NCBI GenBank assembly: GCA_024398125.1
Contig: JAKSJO010000003.1
Location: 1-43,707 of the forward strand
Length of the DNA: 43,707 nt
From: Bacteroidales bacterium
GTDB lineage: Bacteria; Bacteroidota; Bacteroidia; Bacteroidales; UBA932
Direction of reading: 5' to 3'
Shown: positions 32,905 through 42,218 of the stretch, piece after piece
Numbering within the stretch: the first letter of the stretch is position 1
Layout: each line of letters begins with the position of its first letter
Notes under the pieces: generated by a model
What the model was told of the DNA's origin: nothing
Seen by the model: only the letters and a program-made list of their open reading frames with translations
Database searches by the model: none
Position numbers and translations under genes: made by a program

Positions 32905-33877
32905 AGTTACCTCCGTTTTTTGCCCTTGGATGGGCGTTGTCATACACTAATTTCAGTTTCTCGATGGAGTTGTGGGTGTACACCTGTGTCGCGGCAAGCG
33001 AAGAGTGTCCGAGCAGTTCCTTTATGGAATTCAGGTCCGTTCCTCCATTGAGCAGGCCTGTTGCCAGACTGTGTCTCAGGACATGCGGAGACTTCCTTCC
33101 GCTTATGTCGGAATTCTCTCCGAGTTCTGCCTTGACAGCCCTGTCGACGAACACCGGGTACAGCCTGCGGCCTCCCAAAGTCATCAGCAGAGGTGTACCG
33201 GCATCGGCACTCACTCCAACCATCGTGTCAACTGCACGTAAATATAAAGAAATTTCTTCAATAAGAACAGGCAGAAGCGGAATTTCCCGCATCTTGTCGC
33301 CTTTTCCGCGGACCTTCACCACCTTTCTGCCGAAATCCACGGACGAACGGTCCAGCGAGATAAGTTCAGCGCGGCGCATGCCGGTATTGAAAAGCATCGA
33401 CACGACAAGGCGTGAAAGCCTCTTTCCATACAGTTCCTTCGAGAACGCCGACCCGGGATCGGCAAGCATCATTTCCAGAGACTCCCCTCCCGCGTAGAAT
33501 GCCGTGTTCCCGAACCATGCAGCCATCGAATCATCCCTGTAGAATTCAGGCAGGCGCTTTTCCTGCTTCGGACGCGTCACCAGGCGTGCAGGATTGGATT
33601 TCAGCACCCCGCGGTGCATGAGCCAGCGGCACAGGCTGCTGATCACCGACAGATGCTGGTTGACGCTTCGGGCATTCAGGCCCTTTTCCTCCATGAGATA
33701 CACGATATGGTTTCGTAGACCCGTTGGAGTCAACGCGGAGCACATGGCGGCCTCGTTGGGATCGGCGCAGCCACAGGACTGGAGCGCAAAATCCCTCAGC
33801 ACCTCTTCGTAGATTTCGGCAGTCCTTGCCGAATAGCGGCGCTGCGTGCGTATATAGTCTATGAATTCTGATATCAT
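32894..33877 (-). CDS. Xer-type tyrosine recombinase
   Basis: 327 residues. The N-terminal SAM-like domain (about 1-110) is followed by the catalytic domain with the first Arg in T-G-M-R-R-A-E-L, a Lys in V-R-G-K-G-D-K, H-V-L-R-H, G-H-S-S and the tyrosine in V-Y-T-H. This is the full R-K-H-R-H-Y set, so it should be active. XerC/XerD resolve chromosome dimers at dif; the place next to hpf and among housekeeping genes supports a chromosomal Xer over a phage integrase. It overlaps the CCA enzyme gene by 4 bases and hpf by 11. Confidence 0.9.
   Translation of the reverse strand: MISEFIDYIRTQRRYSARTAEIYEEVLRDFALQSCGCADPNEAAMCSALTPTGLRNHIVYLMEEKGLNARSVNQHLSVISSLCRWLMHRGVLKSNPARLVTRPKQEKRLPEFYRDDSMAAWFGNTAFYAGGESLEMMLADPGSAFSKELYGKRLSRLVVSMLFNTGMRRAELISLDRSSVDFGRKVVKVRGKGDKMREIPLLPVLIEEISLYLRAVDTMVGVSADAGTPLLMTLGGRRLYPVFVDRAVKAELGENSDISGRKSPHVLRHSLATGLLNGGTDLNSIKELLGHSSLAATQVYTHNSIEKLKLVYDNAHPRAKNGGNYGD
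32909..32914 (-). promoter_or_regulatory. Shine-Dalgarno site of hpf
   Basis: GGAGGT on the minus strand, 4 bases before the hpf ATG and inside the last codons of the recombinase gene. Strong SD sites are uncommon in Bacteroidetes, and this one settles the start codon. Confidence 0.65.
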
Positions 33878-35313
33878 TTCACAGGTGTCAGACCGAACTC
33901 CGGCGCCTTTTCCCGCATAAGCCTGTCGGCCGACTCGAAATTGTTCTCGATGACTCCGTCAAGTATCGCTTCCTTGACTATCTCCTTCAGCTTGCCGATC
34001 TCCGCGCACGGACCGATGCCATAGACTTCCATGACATAGTCTCCGGTGATAGGATTCTTGAAGTTGCGTACTGCATCCTTCTCCTCGACTTCCACGAGCT
34101 TGGTCTTCACAAGCTCGAAATTCTTGCGCAGACGGGCGACCTTGGCAGGATTCTTCGATGTAATGTCCGCAGAACAGAGAAGCATAAGGTCGTCGATGTC
34201 GTCCCCTGCATCGAAGAGCAGGCGGCGTACGGCCGAATCGGTCACACCATCATCGACCAGGGCAATCGGGCGCATGTGCAGCCTGACCATCTTCTGGACA
34301 TACTTCATGGCATCCATGGACAGCGTCAGGCTGGAGAATATCTTCGGAACCTGCTTCGCGCCGACCACCTCATGGCCGTGGAAGGTCCAGCCGGTCTCCG
34401 GCTCATAACGCTTCACGACAGCCTTGCCGATATCATGCAGAAGCGCAGCCCAGCGCAGCCACAGGCAGTCAGGACCTGATGTGGCTGCCGCAACATTGTC
34501 AAGCACTTCCATGGTATGGGCGAAATTATCCTTATGTCCGCGGCCATCCACGTTCTCGATGCCCTTCAGTGCCGAAATCTGCGGCAGGATGCGTTCAAGC
34601 AGACCCACCTCGTCCAGAAGCCTGAAAGCCATCGAAGGCCTTGCCGTCACGAGCATCTTGTTCAGTTCCTCGGCTATACGCTCGCGGGACAGGATCGATA
34701 TCCTGTCGCCGATGCGCCTCATGGATTCAAGCGACTCGGGAACTATCTGGAAAGTCATGTCCTCAGTGCTGAGCTTGGTCGCGAAACGGACGGCACGAAG
34801 CATGCGCAAAGGGTCGTCGGAATAGGTTGTATCAGGGTCCAGAGGTGTGCGGATGATGCCCGCGGCAAGGTCCCTGATACCGCCGAACGGATCAACGAGT
34901 TCGCCGAAGCTGTCAGGCTGGAGACTGAATGCCATGGCATTGATGGTGAAATCTCTGCGCAGCTGGTCATCCTCGAGCGTACCGTCTTCTACTATCGGCT
35001 TGCGGCTCTCGCGGCGATATGATTCCTTGCGGGCTCCGACAAACTCTATTTCATCGCCGTCCGCATGAAGCATCGCCGTTCCGAAATTCTTGAAATAAGA
35101 TACGTATGAACCCGTCTTGCGGCCGACCGCCTTGGCGAAATCGATGCCGCTGCCCTCCACGACGATGTCTATGTCGTTTGACGGACGCCCAAGGAAACAG
35201 TCACGGACATAGCCTCCGATGACAAAGGCTCTCACCCCCATCTCGGCTGCAACTTCCGATACCGTCTTGAATATGGGTTTGTCAAGGAACCCACCGCTAA
35301 CCTTTGTAGACAT
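33874..35313 (-). CDS. CCA-adding tRNA nucleotidyltransferase with HD domain
   Basis: 479 residues. The polymerase beta-like head has G-G-Y-V-R-D and N-D-I-D-I-V-V with the two metal Asp. The R-R-D-F-T-I-N-A-M-A and R-A-V-R-F-A-T-K motifs that bind nucleotide and tRNA follow. From about residue 265 an HD domain appears (L-L-H-D-I-G-K), typical of bacterial CCA enzymes with phosphohydrolase activity. It builds or repairs the 3' CCA of tRNAs. It is 3 bases after the small HsdR-N gene and overlaps the recombinase gene (ATGA). Confidence 0.93.
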   Translation of the reverse strand: MSTKVSGGFLDKPIFKTVSEVAAEMGVRAFVIGGYVRDCFLGRPSNDIDIVVEGSGIDFAKAVGRKTGSYVSYFKNFGTAMLHADGDEIEFVGARKESYRRESRKPIVEDGTLEDDQLRRDFTINAMAFSLQPDSFGELVDPFGGIRDLAAGIIRTPLDPDTTYSDDPLRMLRAVRFATKLSTEDMTFQIVPESLESMRRIGDRISILSRERIAEELNKMLVTARPSMAFRLLDEVGLLERILPQISALKGIENVDGRGHKDNFAHTMEVLDNVAAATSGPDCLWLRWAALLHDIGKAVVKRYEPETGWTFHGHEVVGAKQVPKIFSSLTLSMDAMKYVQKMVRLHMRPIALVDDGVTDSAVRRLLFDAGDDIDDLMLLCSADITSKNPAKVARLRKNFELVKTKLVEVEEKDAVRNFKNPITGDYVMEVYGIGPCAEIGKLKEIVKEAILDGVIENNFESADRLMREKAPEFGLTPVK

Positions 35314-35316
35314 ATC

Positions 35317-35718
35317 TCAAGCGTTCATCATCTCATAATCCGGAAACCTTTCAAGGTATTCTCCCCTGCCCCCGTCGACACGGATGGCGTAGGATCTGGT
35401 CCCGTTGGTCAGGAACAGGTAAGGAACATCAAGAAGAGCATTATAGCGCAAGGCCTGGTCCAGAACATTCCTGTCGATATCGACCTCGGGGCGCTTGCAC
35501 TCGACAATAGCCAGCTTGCGTCCACCTCGTCCATAAACCACGATATCCGCGCGGTAGACCTTCGGTCCATCCGGACATGCGAGTTCAACCTCACTCATCA
35601 TCTGATGTTCAGGAACACCAGCCGAGTCACGAAGAAGGCCGATGAACCACTGACGGACCTTCTCTTCCGGCGTCAGTGCAACCTCCTTTCGTCTCAACGG
35701 ATCCCAAATTCTGTCCAT
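35317..35718 (-). CDS. small HsdR-N-like nuclease-domain protein
   Basis: A 133-residue protein matching the type I restriction enzyme R N-terminal domain (HSDR_N_2 type). The PD-(D/E)xK pattern is visible: the Asp in Y-R-A-D-I-V-V and I-V-E-C-K in A-I-V-E-C-K-R-P. Then come L-D-Q-A-L-R-Y-N and Y-L-F-L-T-N-G. Stand-alone copies are widespread in Bacteroidetes next to housekeeping genes and are not part of a restriction system here; no hsdM or hsdS is near. DNA cleavage or binding is possible but not shown. It is first in the unit that runs to hpf, with a promoter box 6 bases before its ATG. Confidence 0.85.
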   Translation of the reverse strand: MDRIWDPLRRKEVALTPEEKVRQWFIGLLRDSAGVPEHQMMSEVELACPDGPKVYRADIVVYGRGGRKLAIVECKRPEVDIDRNVLDQALRYNALLDVPYLFLTNGTRSYAIRVDGGRGEYLERFPDYEMMNA

Positions 35719-35724
35719 ACCTTA

Positions 35725-35732
35725 CAAAAGTA
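35725..35732 (-). promoter_or_regulatory. -7 box of the HsdR-N / CCA enzyme / Xer / HPF unit
   Basis: TACTTTTG on the minus strand, 6 bases before the start codon of the first gene, so the message would have almost no leader. The -33 box is weak. Confidence 0.5.
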
Positions 35733-35765
35733 AGCAAATCCAAGGGAAAACACCACCTTTATTCT

Positions 35766-35773
35766 TAAATTTG
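35766..35773 (+). promoter_or_regulatory. -7 box of the cation/proton antiporter
   Basis: TAAATTTG, 23 bases before the ATG at 35797, in a 78-base gap shared with the divergent HsdR-N unit. No clear -33 TTG. Confidence 0.5.
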
Positions 35774-35796
35774 TAGACTATATAAACACTACGCAG

Positions 35797-38049
35797 ATGT
35801 CAGCAGAAGTCAGTCTTGTCTCCCAGCTAGCCATCATCCTGATCGCAGCCGGAGTGATGACCATCATTTCCAAAGCCCTCAAGCAGCCGCTTATCCTCGG
35901 ATACATAGTCGCAGGATTCCTGGTTGGACCTCACCTGGGAATCTTCCCGCAATTCAGCCCGGAATCCGTCCATGAATGGTCGGAGATCGGAATCATCTTC
36001 CTGCTGTTCTCCCTTGGTCTGGAATTCAGTTTCAAAAAGCTTCTCAAGGTAGGAAGCAGTGCCATAATCCTTGCGGGATGCATCTTTGCAGGCATGTTCT
36101 TCCTGGGCATAACCATGGGACGAACCATGAGCTGGAGCATGATGGAGAGCATTTTCCTCGGAGGTATGCTTTCGATGAGCTCGACCACAATCATCATCAA
36201 GACATACGATGACATGAAGCTGAAGGACAAGCCATATGCTCCACTTGTATTCGGAACCCTTGTACTTGAAGACCTTCTGGCGATTCTCCTGATGGTATTG
36301 CTTTCCACCATGGCCGTTTCAAACAGTTTTGCAGGTGGTGAGATGATAATGGGCATCGCCAAGCTGGCATTCTTCCTTATTCTCTGGTTCCTCGTGGGCA
36401 TATTTGTGATCCCTACCGTACTGAAGAGGGCACACAAGTTCCTCAACGACGAGATTCTCCTCATTGTCAGCATCGGCCTCTGCTTCGGCATGGTAGCAAT
36501 AGCCAATGCCGTTGGATTCTCATCTGCGCTTGGTGCATTCGTAATGGGTTCCATACTCTCTGAAACAATCGAAGGCGAGCGCATCGAACATATCACAAGG
36601 CCTATCAAGGAGCTTTTCGGAGCCATCTTCTTCGTATCGGTCGGAATGATGATCAATCCGGGAGTCATCGGCGAGCACTGGGGATCTGTGCTGATCATAA
36701 CTATAATGACAATGGCAGGACTTGCCTCATTCTCGATCCTCGGCGTGCTTGTTGCGGGCAAGGGTCTGGACAACGCCGTCCATGTAGGTTTCAGCATGGC
36801 TCAGCTTGGCGAGTTTGCTTTCATCATCGCGGGAGTAGGCTGCAACCTCGGCGTCATGAGGGATTTCATCTACCCTGTCATCATCGCCGTATCCGTAATC
36901 AGTGCATTCGCGACACCATACGTCATAAAGCTGGGTGACCCTGCCTTGGAGCTGCTGCGCAAGAAACTGCCCCAGAACATACTGGACCGTATCGAGCAGT
37001 CTGGAGAAGCTTCAAGCGATTCCCGTGCAGAGCGCAGCGAGTGGAAGAACCTCCTTGCCGCTTATGCTCTCAGAGTAGGCCTGTACGGCGTCATACTGAT
37101 CGCTATCCTGATGGCGTCCAACCTGTATTTCGGCAAGCTGCTTGCCGCTGTCCTGCCGTCTCTGGGAGACCTTGTCTCCAGAATCATCGTCACCTTCGGG
37201 ACGCTTGCGCTGATGGCGCCATTCCTTCTTGGAATCGCGGTCAACAATGGCTCGATCAGCCGCTCCGCCCACAAGCTGCTGAGTGAAAACCGCAACGCCC
37301 AGTGGCCTATACTCGCGCTTATGCTGCTTCGCATCGCGATTGCGATGATATTCATCCTCATGGTTGTCCTGAGGCATTTTGACCTGGCTGGATGGACCGT
37401 CCTTGTCATCTTGCTCGCCGGCTTCTCATTCTTCATCGCAGCCAAGAGCTCTGTGCATAAGTTCAGCAGCCTCGAGGAACGTTTCTTCAGCAACCTCAAC
37501 GAGAAGGAGCTCTTGCAGAGAAGACGCGCTCCCGTCACCAGTACCGTGAACGACAAGATGGCCGGACACGATGTCAAGCTTGACGTCATGGTTGTAAGCC
37601 CTGATTTCGAGTACGTCGGCAAGGCTCTCAAGGAAATGCCTTTCAGAAGCGAGACAGGAGCCAATATCGTCAAGATCATACGCGGCAGCCGCTCTATCCT
37701 CATCCCTTCAGGCAACGAGCCTGTCTACCCTGGCGACAGGCTGCTCGCCGTCGGCACATCTGAACAGATTGAAGCTCTGAAGCGCTTCATGGCCGAGCGC
37801 AGTGTGGTCGCTTCCGAAAACGCCGCCGAAGACGAAGAATTCGTGGTAGAGGAAATCACCCTAAACGAAGATTCGCACCTTTGCGGCAGGACTCTCAGGG
37901 ATTCCGGAATGCGCAATGCCGGATGTACCCTTATTTCCGTGATGCGGGACGGCAAGCTGATGACCAACCCTCCTGCCGACTTCCACTTCACCGCCGGTGA
38001 CGCCGTATGGCTGGCCGGTCTCAAATCCTCGGTAGACTGGTACAGATAA
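35797..38049 (+). CDS. CPA2-family cation/proton antiporter with two TrkA-C domains
   Basis: A 750-residue membrane protein. About residues 8-385 form the 12-13 helix Na/H exchanger domain (KefB/GerN type), with the S-M-S-S-T-T-I-I-I-K and F-S-L-G-L-E-F-S segments and a G-A-F-V-M-G-S helix. Four or so extra helices follow (about 415-565), then two TrkA-C ligand domains (about 585-670 and 685-750). The NAD-binding TrkA-N domain of KefB/KefC is missing, so control by glutathione or NAD is unlikely. TrkA-C domains often bind cyclic dinucleotides or other small ligands. It should exchange K+ or Na+ for protons. It has its own promoter and no neighbour in its unit. Confidence 0.9.
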   Translation: MSAEVSLVSQLAIILIAAGVMTIISKALKQPLILGYIVAGFLVGPHLGIFPQFSPESVHEWSEIGIIFLLFSLGLEFSFKKLLKVGSSAIILAGCIFAGMFFLGITMGRTMSWSMMESIFLGGMLSMSSTTIIIKTYDDMKLKDKPYAPLVFGTLVLEDLLAILLMVLLSTMAVSNSFAGGEMIMGIAKLAFFLILWFLVGIFVIPTVLKRAHKFLNDEILLIVSIGLCFGMVAIANAVGFSSALGAFVMGSILSETIEGERIEHITRPIKELFGAIFFVSVGMMINPGVIGEHWGSVLIITIMTMAGLASFSILGVLVAGKGLDNAVHVGFSMAQLGEFAFIIAGVGCNLGVMRDFIYPVIIAVSVISAFATPYVIKLGDPALELLRKKLPQNILDRIEQSGEASSDSRAERSEWKNLLAAYALRVGLYGVILIAILMASNLYFGKLLAAVLPSLGDLVSRIIVTFGTLALMAPFLLGIAVNNGSISRSAHKLLSENRNAQWPILALMLLRIAIAMIFILMVVLRHFDLAGWTVLVILLAGFSFFIAAKSSVHKFSSLEERFFSNLNEKELLQRRRAPVTSTVNDKMAGHDVKLDVMVVSPDFEYVGKALKEMPFRSETGANIVKIIRGSRSILIPSGNEPVYPGDRLLAVGTSEQIEALKRFMAERSVVASENAAEDEEFVVEEITLNEDSHLCGRTLRDSGMRNAGCTLISVMRDGKLMTNPPADFHFTAGDAVWLAGLKSSVDWYR

Positions 38050-38079
38050 TTGAAAATCGTGGTCAAAAACATATCTTTG
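38050..38079 (+). promoter_or_regulatory. promoter of the GH3 / helicase / hydrolase operon
   Basis: TTG (38050-38052), a 19-base spacer and TATCTTTG (38072-38079) match the Bacteroidetes consensus well. The ATG follows 22 bases later. It is the best promoter in the window. Confidence 0.75.
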
Positions 38080-38101
38080 TGTAAATACAAAACCAACTAA
38101 T

Positions 38102-40501
38102 ATGAACATCAAGAAATTAGCATACGCGCTGCCTATCGCAGCAGCTGTGCTTGTGGGCTGTTCGGGAGGCGGTGCTTCATCGTTCCGCTACGCAGCCAAG
38201 GAAGAACCTCTTTCAAATCCAAAGATCGACAAGCTCGTCGACGATCTATATGGCAGGATGACCCAGGAGGAAAGGATTGCCCAGCTCCACGGTGTCTATC
38301 TCCACGACCTCCAGGACGCAGAAGGTCATCTCGACCCTGAGAAATGCCGTCAGCTCATTCCTAATGGAGTAGGACATTTTTCACAGTATGCCAGCAACGC
38401 CTCTCCTGAGACTGACCCTGACCGCCTCCGCGACATGGTTGCTGAGGCTCAGCAGTGGCTCAAGGAGAACACCACGACTGGAACTCCGGCACTTTTCCAC
38501 GAGGAGGTTCTCTCGGGTGTAGCTGCTCCGTACGCTACGACCTATCCACAGCAGATCGGTATCGCATGTTCCTTCAACCCTTCCCTGGTAGAGGCAAAGA
38601 CAAGATACACCGCACGCAATATGCGTGACATCGGCGGATTCCTTTCCCTCTCCCCTATGGTGGACGTTTCCCGCAATCCTTCATTCAACCGTAACGAGGA
38701 GTCATACGGCGAGGATTCATACCTCATCGCCGAGCTCGGAACAGCATTCGTACGCGGCCTCCAGTACGGAGGTCTCGAGAAGGGTGTAGCGACAACCAGC
38801 AAGCATTTCCTCGGCTACGGCAGTGGCTACATGGCCGGCGAAAAGGAGATGATGGAAGAGATTCTCCTTCCTCACGAGGCTATGATCCGTACAGCCGGCA
38901 GCAAGGTGGTCATGACAGGTTACCATGAGTACCATGGCACAAAGTGCGTCATCAACCATGAGCTCGCAGAGGGGCTGCTCCGTGACTATCTCGGATTCGA
39001 CGGCGTGATGGTCAGCGACTACGGTTCGATCGACCAGTTCCCTATGGAGAAGACCGATGACGTCCTCGCACGCAGGGCTGCACTGGCAATCGGCGCCGGC
39101 AACGACGTCGAGTTCGCGCAGGGCAGAAACTATTCGCATATCCAGGAGGCTATCGACGCCGGTCTGATGACCCAGGAGCAGCTTGAGACAGCTGTAAAGC
39201 GCGTCCTTACCCTCAAGGCACGTCTCGGCCTCCTCGACGAGAACCCTGTCCTTTACAAGGAAGGACATATCACTTTCGACACTCCTGAGGAGCGCCAGGT
39301 TGCATACGAACTCGCGACCCAGTCTGTCGTGATGCTCGAGAACAACGGCGTCCTTCCTCTCAAGGGCGATGCCTGCAACGTCATGCTGACCGGCCCTAAC
39401 GCGAACCAGATGTGGGCAATGGTGGGCGACTATACCTACCAGGCCATGGTATATTTCTGGCATCACATGAACCCTAGCGCCCTCAATCCTAAGATCAGCC
39501 TTCTCAAGGAGGCAATGGAATCAAAGCTTCCACAGGGATGGTCGCTCACATACGAGCGCGGATGCGACTGGACCGATGCCAACGAGACCAAGATAGAGAA
39601 TGCCGGCGACGCACGAGCTCTCGCAATGCTGAGAAGATTCGCAAGACGTGTCGAGAGCGGCGAGAACAACGACTGGAATGCTGCGATCGCAAAGGCAGCA
39701 AAGAGCGACGTCATCGTTGCCGCCATGGGTGAGAACGTTCTCCTCTGCGGCGAGAACCGTGACCGTGGCGGCCTTGGCCTTCCTGGACGCCAAAAGGAGT
39801 ATGTAGAGGCTCTTATCGCTACCGGCAAGCCTGTAGTGCTCATTCTCTTCGGTGGACGCGCACAGGTTCTCGGCGACCTCGCTGACCGCTGTGCAGCCGT
39901 CATCCAGGCTTGGTATCCAGGTGAGGAGGGTGGGAATGCCCTCGCAGACATCCTTTACGGCAAGGTCAGCCCATCCGGAAAGCTCAGCGTAAGCTATCCT
40001 AAGGTTGAGATCTACGATGAAAACATCTGCTACAACACTTCACTCGAGCAGGACGCACGCATCCAGTATCCATTCGGATACGGCCTCAGCTACAGCAGCT
40101 TCGAGTACTCAGACCTCGTCATCGACAACAGCGTGAAGACTTCCGCCGAGAAGATTAATATCAGCTTCACCATAACCAACAGCGGCGCGGCCAAGGCTGA
40201 CGAAATCGCTCAGATCTACCTCTGCCCTACCTCGGCAGACCAGGCCATGAAGCCTATCCAGCTCCATGGATTCGGAAGAGTCTCACTCGCACCGGGCGAA
40301 AGCAAGACCCTCTCGTTCATCATGTCTCCACAGGAGCTCGGCCACTATACAGCTGCCGGCTGGGAGATCCTTCCTGGCAAGTACAGCATCAAGATCGGTG
40401 CGTCATCCCAGGACATCAGACTTGCAAGCGACATCGAGCTTACCGGAAAGGCAGTCCGCATGCCACTCAGAAGCGTTTACTTCACCGAGCAGATCGACTA
40501 G
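38102..40501 (+). CDS. GH3 beta-glycosidase lipoprotein
   Basis: 799 residues with a lipoprotein signal (L-V-G-C, Cys at 20). The GH3 barrel (about 40-380) holds the nucleophile Asp in G-V-M-V-S-D-Y-G-S and the K-H-F-L-G-Y-G and H-E-Y-H-G segments. The alpha/beta sandwich follows (about 400-650) and a fibronectin III-like domain ends the protein (about 690-780). GH3 enzymes of this build cut beta-glucosides or beta-xylosides from oligosaccharide ends. The lipoprotein anchor places it at the outer membrane or in the periplasm. Codon use is strongly biased, as in the GH27 gene. The helicase gene starts 3 bases after its stop, an unusual pairing. Confidence 0.92.
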   Translation: MNIKKLAYALPIAAAVLVGCSGGGASSFRYAAKEEPLSNPKIDKLVDDLYGRMTQEERIAQLHGVYLHDLQDAEGHLDPEKCRQLIPNGVGHFSQYASNASPETDPDRLRDMVAEAQQWLKENTTTGTPALFHEEVLSGVAAPYATTYPQQIGIACSFNPSLVEAKTRYTARNMRDIGGFLSLSPMVDVSRNPSFNRNEESYGEDSYLIAELGTAFVRGLQYGGLEKGVATTSKHFLGYGSGYMAGEKEMMEEILLPHEAMIRTAGSKVVMTGYHEYHGTKCVINHELAEGLLRDYLGFDGVMVSDYGSIDQFPMEKTDDVLARRAALAIGAGNDVEFAQGRNYSHIQEAIDAGLMTQEQLETAVKRVLTLKARLGLLDENPVLYKEGHITFDTPEERQVAYELATQSVVMLENNGVLPLKGDACNVMLTGPNANQMWAMVGDYTYQAMVYFWHHMNPSALNPKISLLKEAMESKLPQGWSLTYERGCDWTDANETKIENAGDARALAMLRRFARRVESGENNDWNAAIAKAAKSDVIVAAMGENVLLCGENRDRGGLGLPGRQKEYVEALIATGKPVVLILFGGRAQVLGDLADRCAAVIQAWYPGEEGGNALADILYGKVSPSGKLSVSYPKVEIYDENICYNTSLEQDARIQYPFGYGLSYSSFEYSDLVIDNSVKTSAEKINISFTITNSGAAKADEIAQIYLCPTSADQAMKPIQLHGFGRVSLAPGESKTLSFIMSPQELGHYTAAGWEILPGKYSIKIGASSQDIRLASDIELTGKAVRMPLRSVYFTEQID

Positions 40502-40504
40502 CAG

Positions 40505-42199
40505 ATGAAGTCATTCGAAGAACTCGGGCTTGGCGAGCAGCTGCTTGCCGCGATCAAGGAACTCGGTTTCGAGCATCCAATGCCTATCCAGGAGGAGGTC
40601 ATTCCCTACCTCCTGGAGGGCGATAATGATGTCGTTGCCCTTGCCCAGACCGGAACAGGAAAGACCGCGGCTTTTGGATTACCATTGCTGCAGAAGCTTA
40701 ACCTGGAGTCCAAGGACACCCAGGCGCTTGTCCTCTGCCCTACCCGCGAGCTCTGCATCCAGATTGCGGATGACCTGAAGGATTACGCCAAATATCTCGA
40801 AGGCCTTTATGTACTGCCTGTTTACGGCGGTGCAAGCATCAAGAATCAGATCGCCGGGCTCAAGAAAGGTGTACAGGTAATCGTTGCGACCCCGGGACGT
40901 CTCATCGACCTGATGGAGCGCGGACATGTCGATCTCTCGATGGTCAGGAACGTCGTAATGGACGAAGCCGACGAAATGCTCAACATGGGATTCACCGAGG
41001 ATATCAACACCATCCTCGCTGCTGTACCGGAGGACAGGAACACACTTCTCTTCTCCGCTACCATGCCTGCCGAGATCGAGAAGATTTCCCGCACATACAT
41101 GCGTGACCCGCGCGAAATCGTAATCGGTCGGAAGAACGAAAGCACGGCCTCGGTGCGCCATATCTGCTATATGGTCAAGTCCACCGAGAAGTACCAGACC
41201 CTCAAGCGCATCATCGACTACTATCCGAGAATATACGGCATCATCTTCTGCCGCACCAAGGTAGAGACCCAGGAGATAGCAGACAAGCTCATCCATGACG
41301 GATACAACGTCGATTCGCTCCACGGAGACCTGTCCCAGGTTCAGCGCGACTATGTCATGCAGCGTTTCCGCATCCATAATATCCAGCTGCTCGTTGCGAC
41401 CGACGTTGCAGCCCGCGGGCTGGACGTGGACGATCTGACCCATGTCATCAACTATACCCTTCCGGACGAGACTGAAGTCTACACCCACCGCAGCGGCCGT
41501 ACCGGGCGTGCAGGCAAGACAGGCATCTCCATCGCCATACTGAACATGCGCGAGGCCCACAAGGTCCGCACCATCGAGAAACTTATCAACAAGACCTTTG
41601 AGGTCGGCAAGATTCCAACAGGAAAGGAAATCTGCAGCAAGCAGATCTTCAACCTCATGGACCGCATCGAGAAGGTCGAGGTCAACGAGGAGGAGATTGC
41701 CGGCATACTGCCTTCAGTGTTCAGCAAGCTGGAATGGCTGGACAAGGAAGAGCTGGTGAAGCGCATGGTGGCCCTGGAGTTCAACCGTATCATCGCCTAC
41801 TATCGCGACAATGAAGACTTCACCGCCGAATCCGACACCCTCCAGACAAAGCGCGAGAGGAATCATGTCGAGGTCAAGCGCGAGGAGGGCTATACCAAGC
41901 TCTTCATCAACATCGGCAAGATGGATGGATTCGGTCCAAAGGATTTCCTTGGCATGATAAACAACACCGTCGGCAAGACCGGGGACGGAAAGATCTCCGT
42001 CGGCCGCATCGACCTGTTCACCCGCTATTCCCTCTTCGATGTTGACCAGGCTCACGCCGAGGAGGTCATTCGAGAGCTCGGTTCGCTGCGTCTCCGAGGC
42101 CGTTCCATCCGCGTAAGCGAGGCAACCGACGAGCAGATCGACCGCGGCATCAAGGAAAAATCCGAGCCTCGCAAGAAGCACAGAAAGAAGAACAACTGA
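40505..42199 (+). CDS. DEAD-box RNA helicase with DbpA-type RNA-binding domain
   Basis: 564 residues. The helicase core shows the Q motif (F-E-H-P-M-P-I-Q), A-Q-T-G-T-G-K-T, P-T-R-E-L, D-E-A-D, S-A-T, and H-R-S-G-R-T-G-R-A in order over about residues 1-370. A dimerisation/linker part follows. A DbpA-type RNA-binding domain at about 455-545 (F-I-N-I-G-K-M-D-G-F) is followed by a basic tail. Such proteins (DeaD/CsdA group) unwind structured RNA in ribosome assembly and in the cold. It is read from the GH3 promoter or read-through and has no own promoter in the 3-base gap. Confidence 0.93.
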   Translation: MKSFEELGLGEQLLAAIKELGFEHPMPIQEEVIPYLLEGDNDVVALAQTGTGKTAAFGLPLLQKLNLESKDTQALVLCPTRELCIQIADDLKDYAKYLEGLYVLPVYGGASIKNQIAGLKKGVQVIVATPGRLIDLMERGHVDLSMVRNVVMDEADEMLNMGFTEDINTILAAVPEDRNTLLFSATMPAEIEKISRTYMRDPREIVIGRKNESTASVRHICYMVKSTEKYQTLKRIIDYYPRIYGIIFCRTKVETQEIADKLIHDGYNVDSLHGDLSQVQRDYVMQRFRIHNIQLLVATDVAARGLDVDDLTHVINYTLPDETEVYTHRSGRTGRAGKTGISIAILNMREAHKVRTIEKLINKTFEVGKIPTGKEICSKQIFNLMDRIEKVEVNEEEIAGILPSVFSKLEWLDKEELVKRMVALEFNRIIAYYRDNEDFTAESDTLQTKRERNHVEVKREEGYTKLFINIGKMDGFGPKDFLGMINNTVGKTGDGKISVGRIDLFTRYSLFDVDQAHAEEVIRELGSLRLRGRSIRVSEATDEQIDRGIKEKSEPRKKHRKKNN

Positions 42200-42218
42200 T
42201 CATTAAAACTATAACACA

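Noticed and set aside
32894-33877. Integrase of a mobile element
   Set aside because: No attachment repeats, cargo or phage genes are near; the gene is locked between the CCA enzyme and hpf genes by overlaps, as expected for a chromosomal Xer.
35317-35718. Part of a restriction-modification or defence system
   Set aside because: Only the HsdR-N-like domain is present, without helicase, methylase or specificity subunits, and the neighbours are housekeeping genes.
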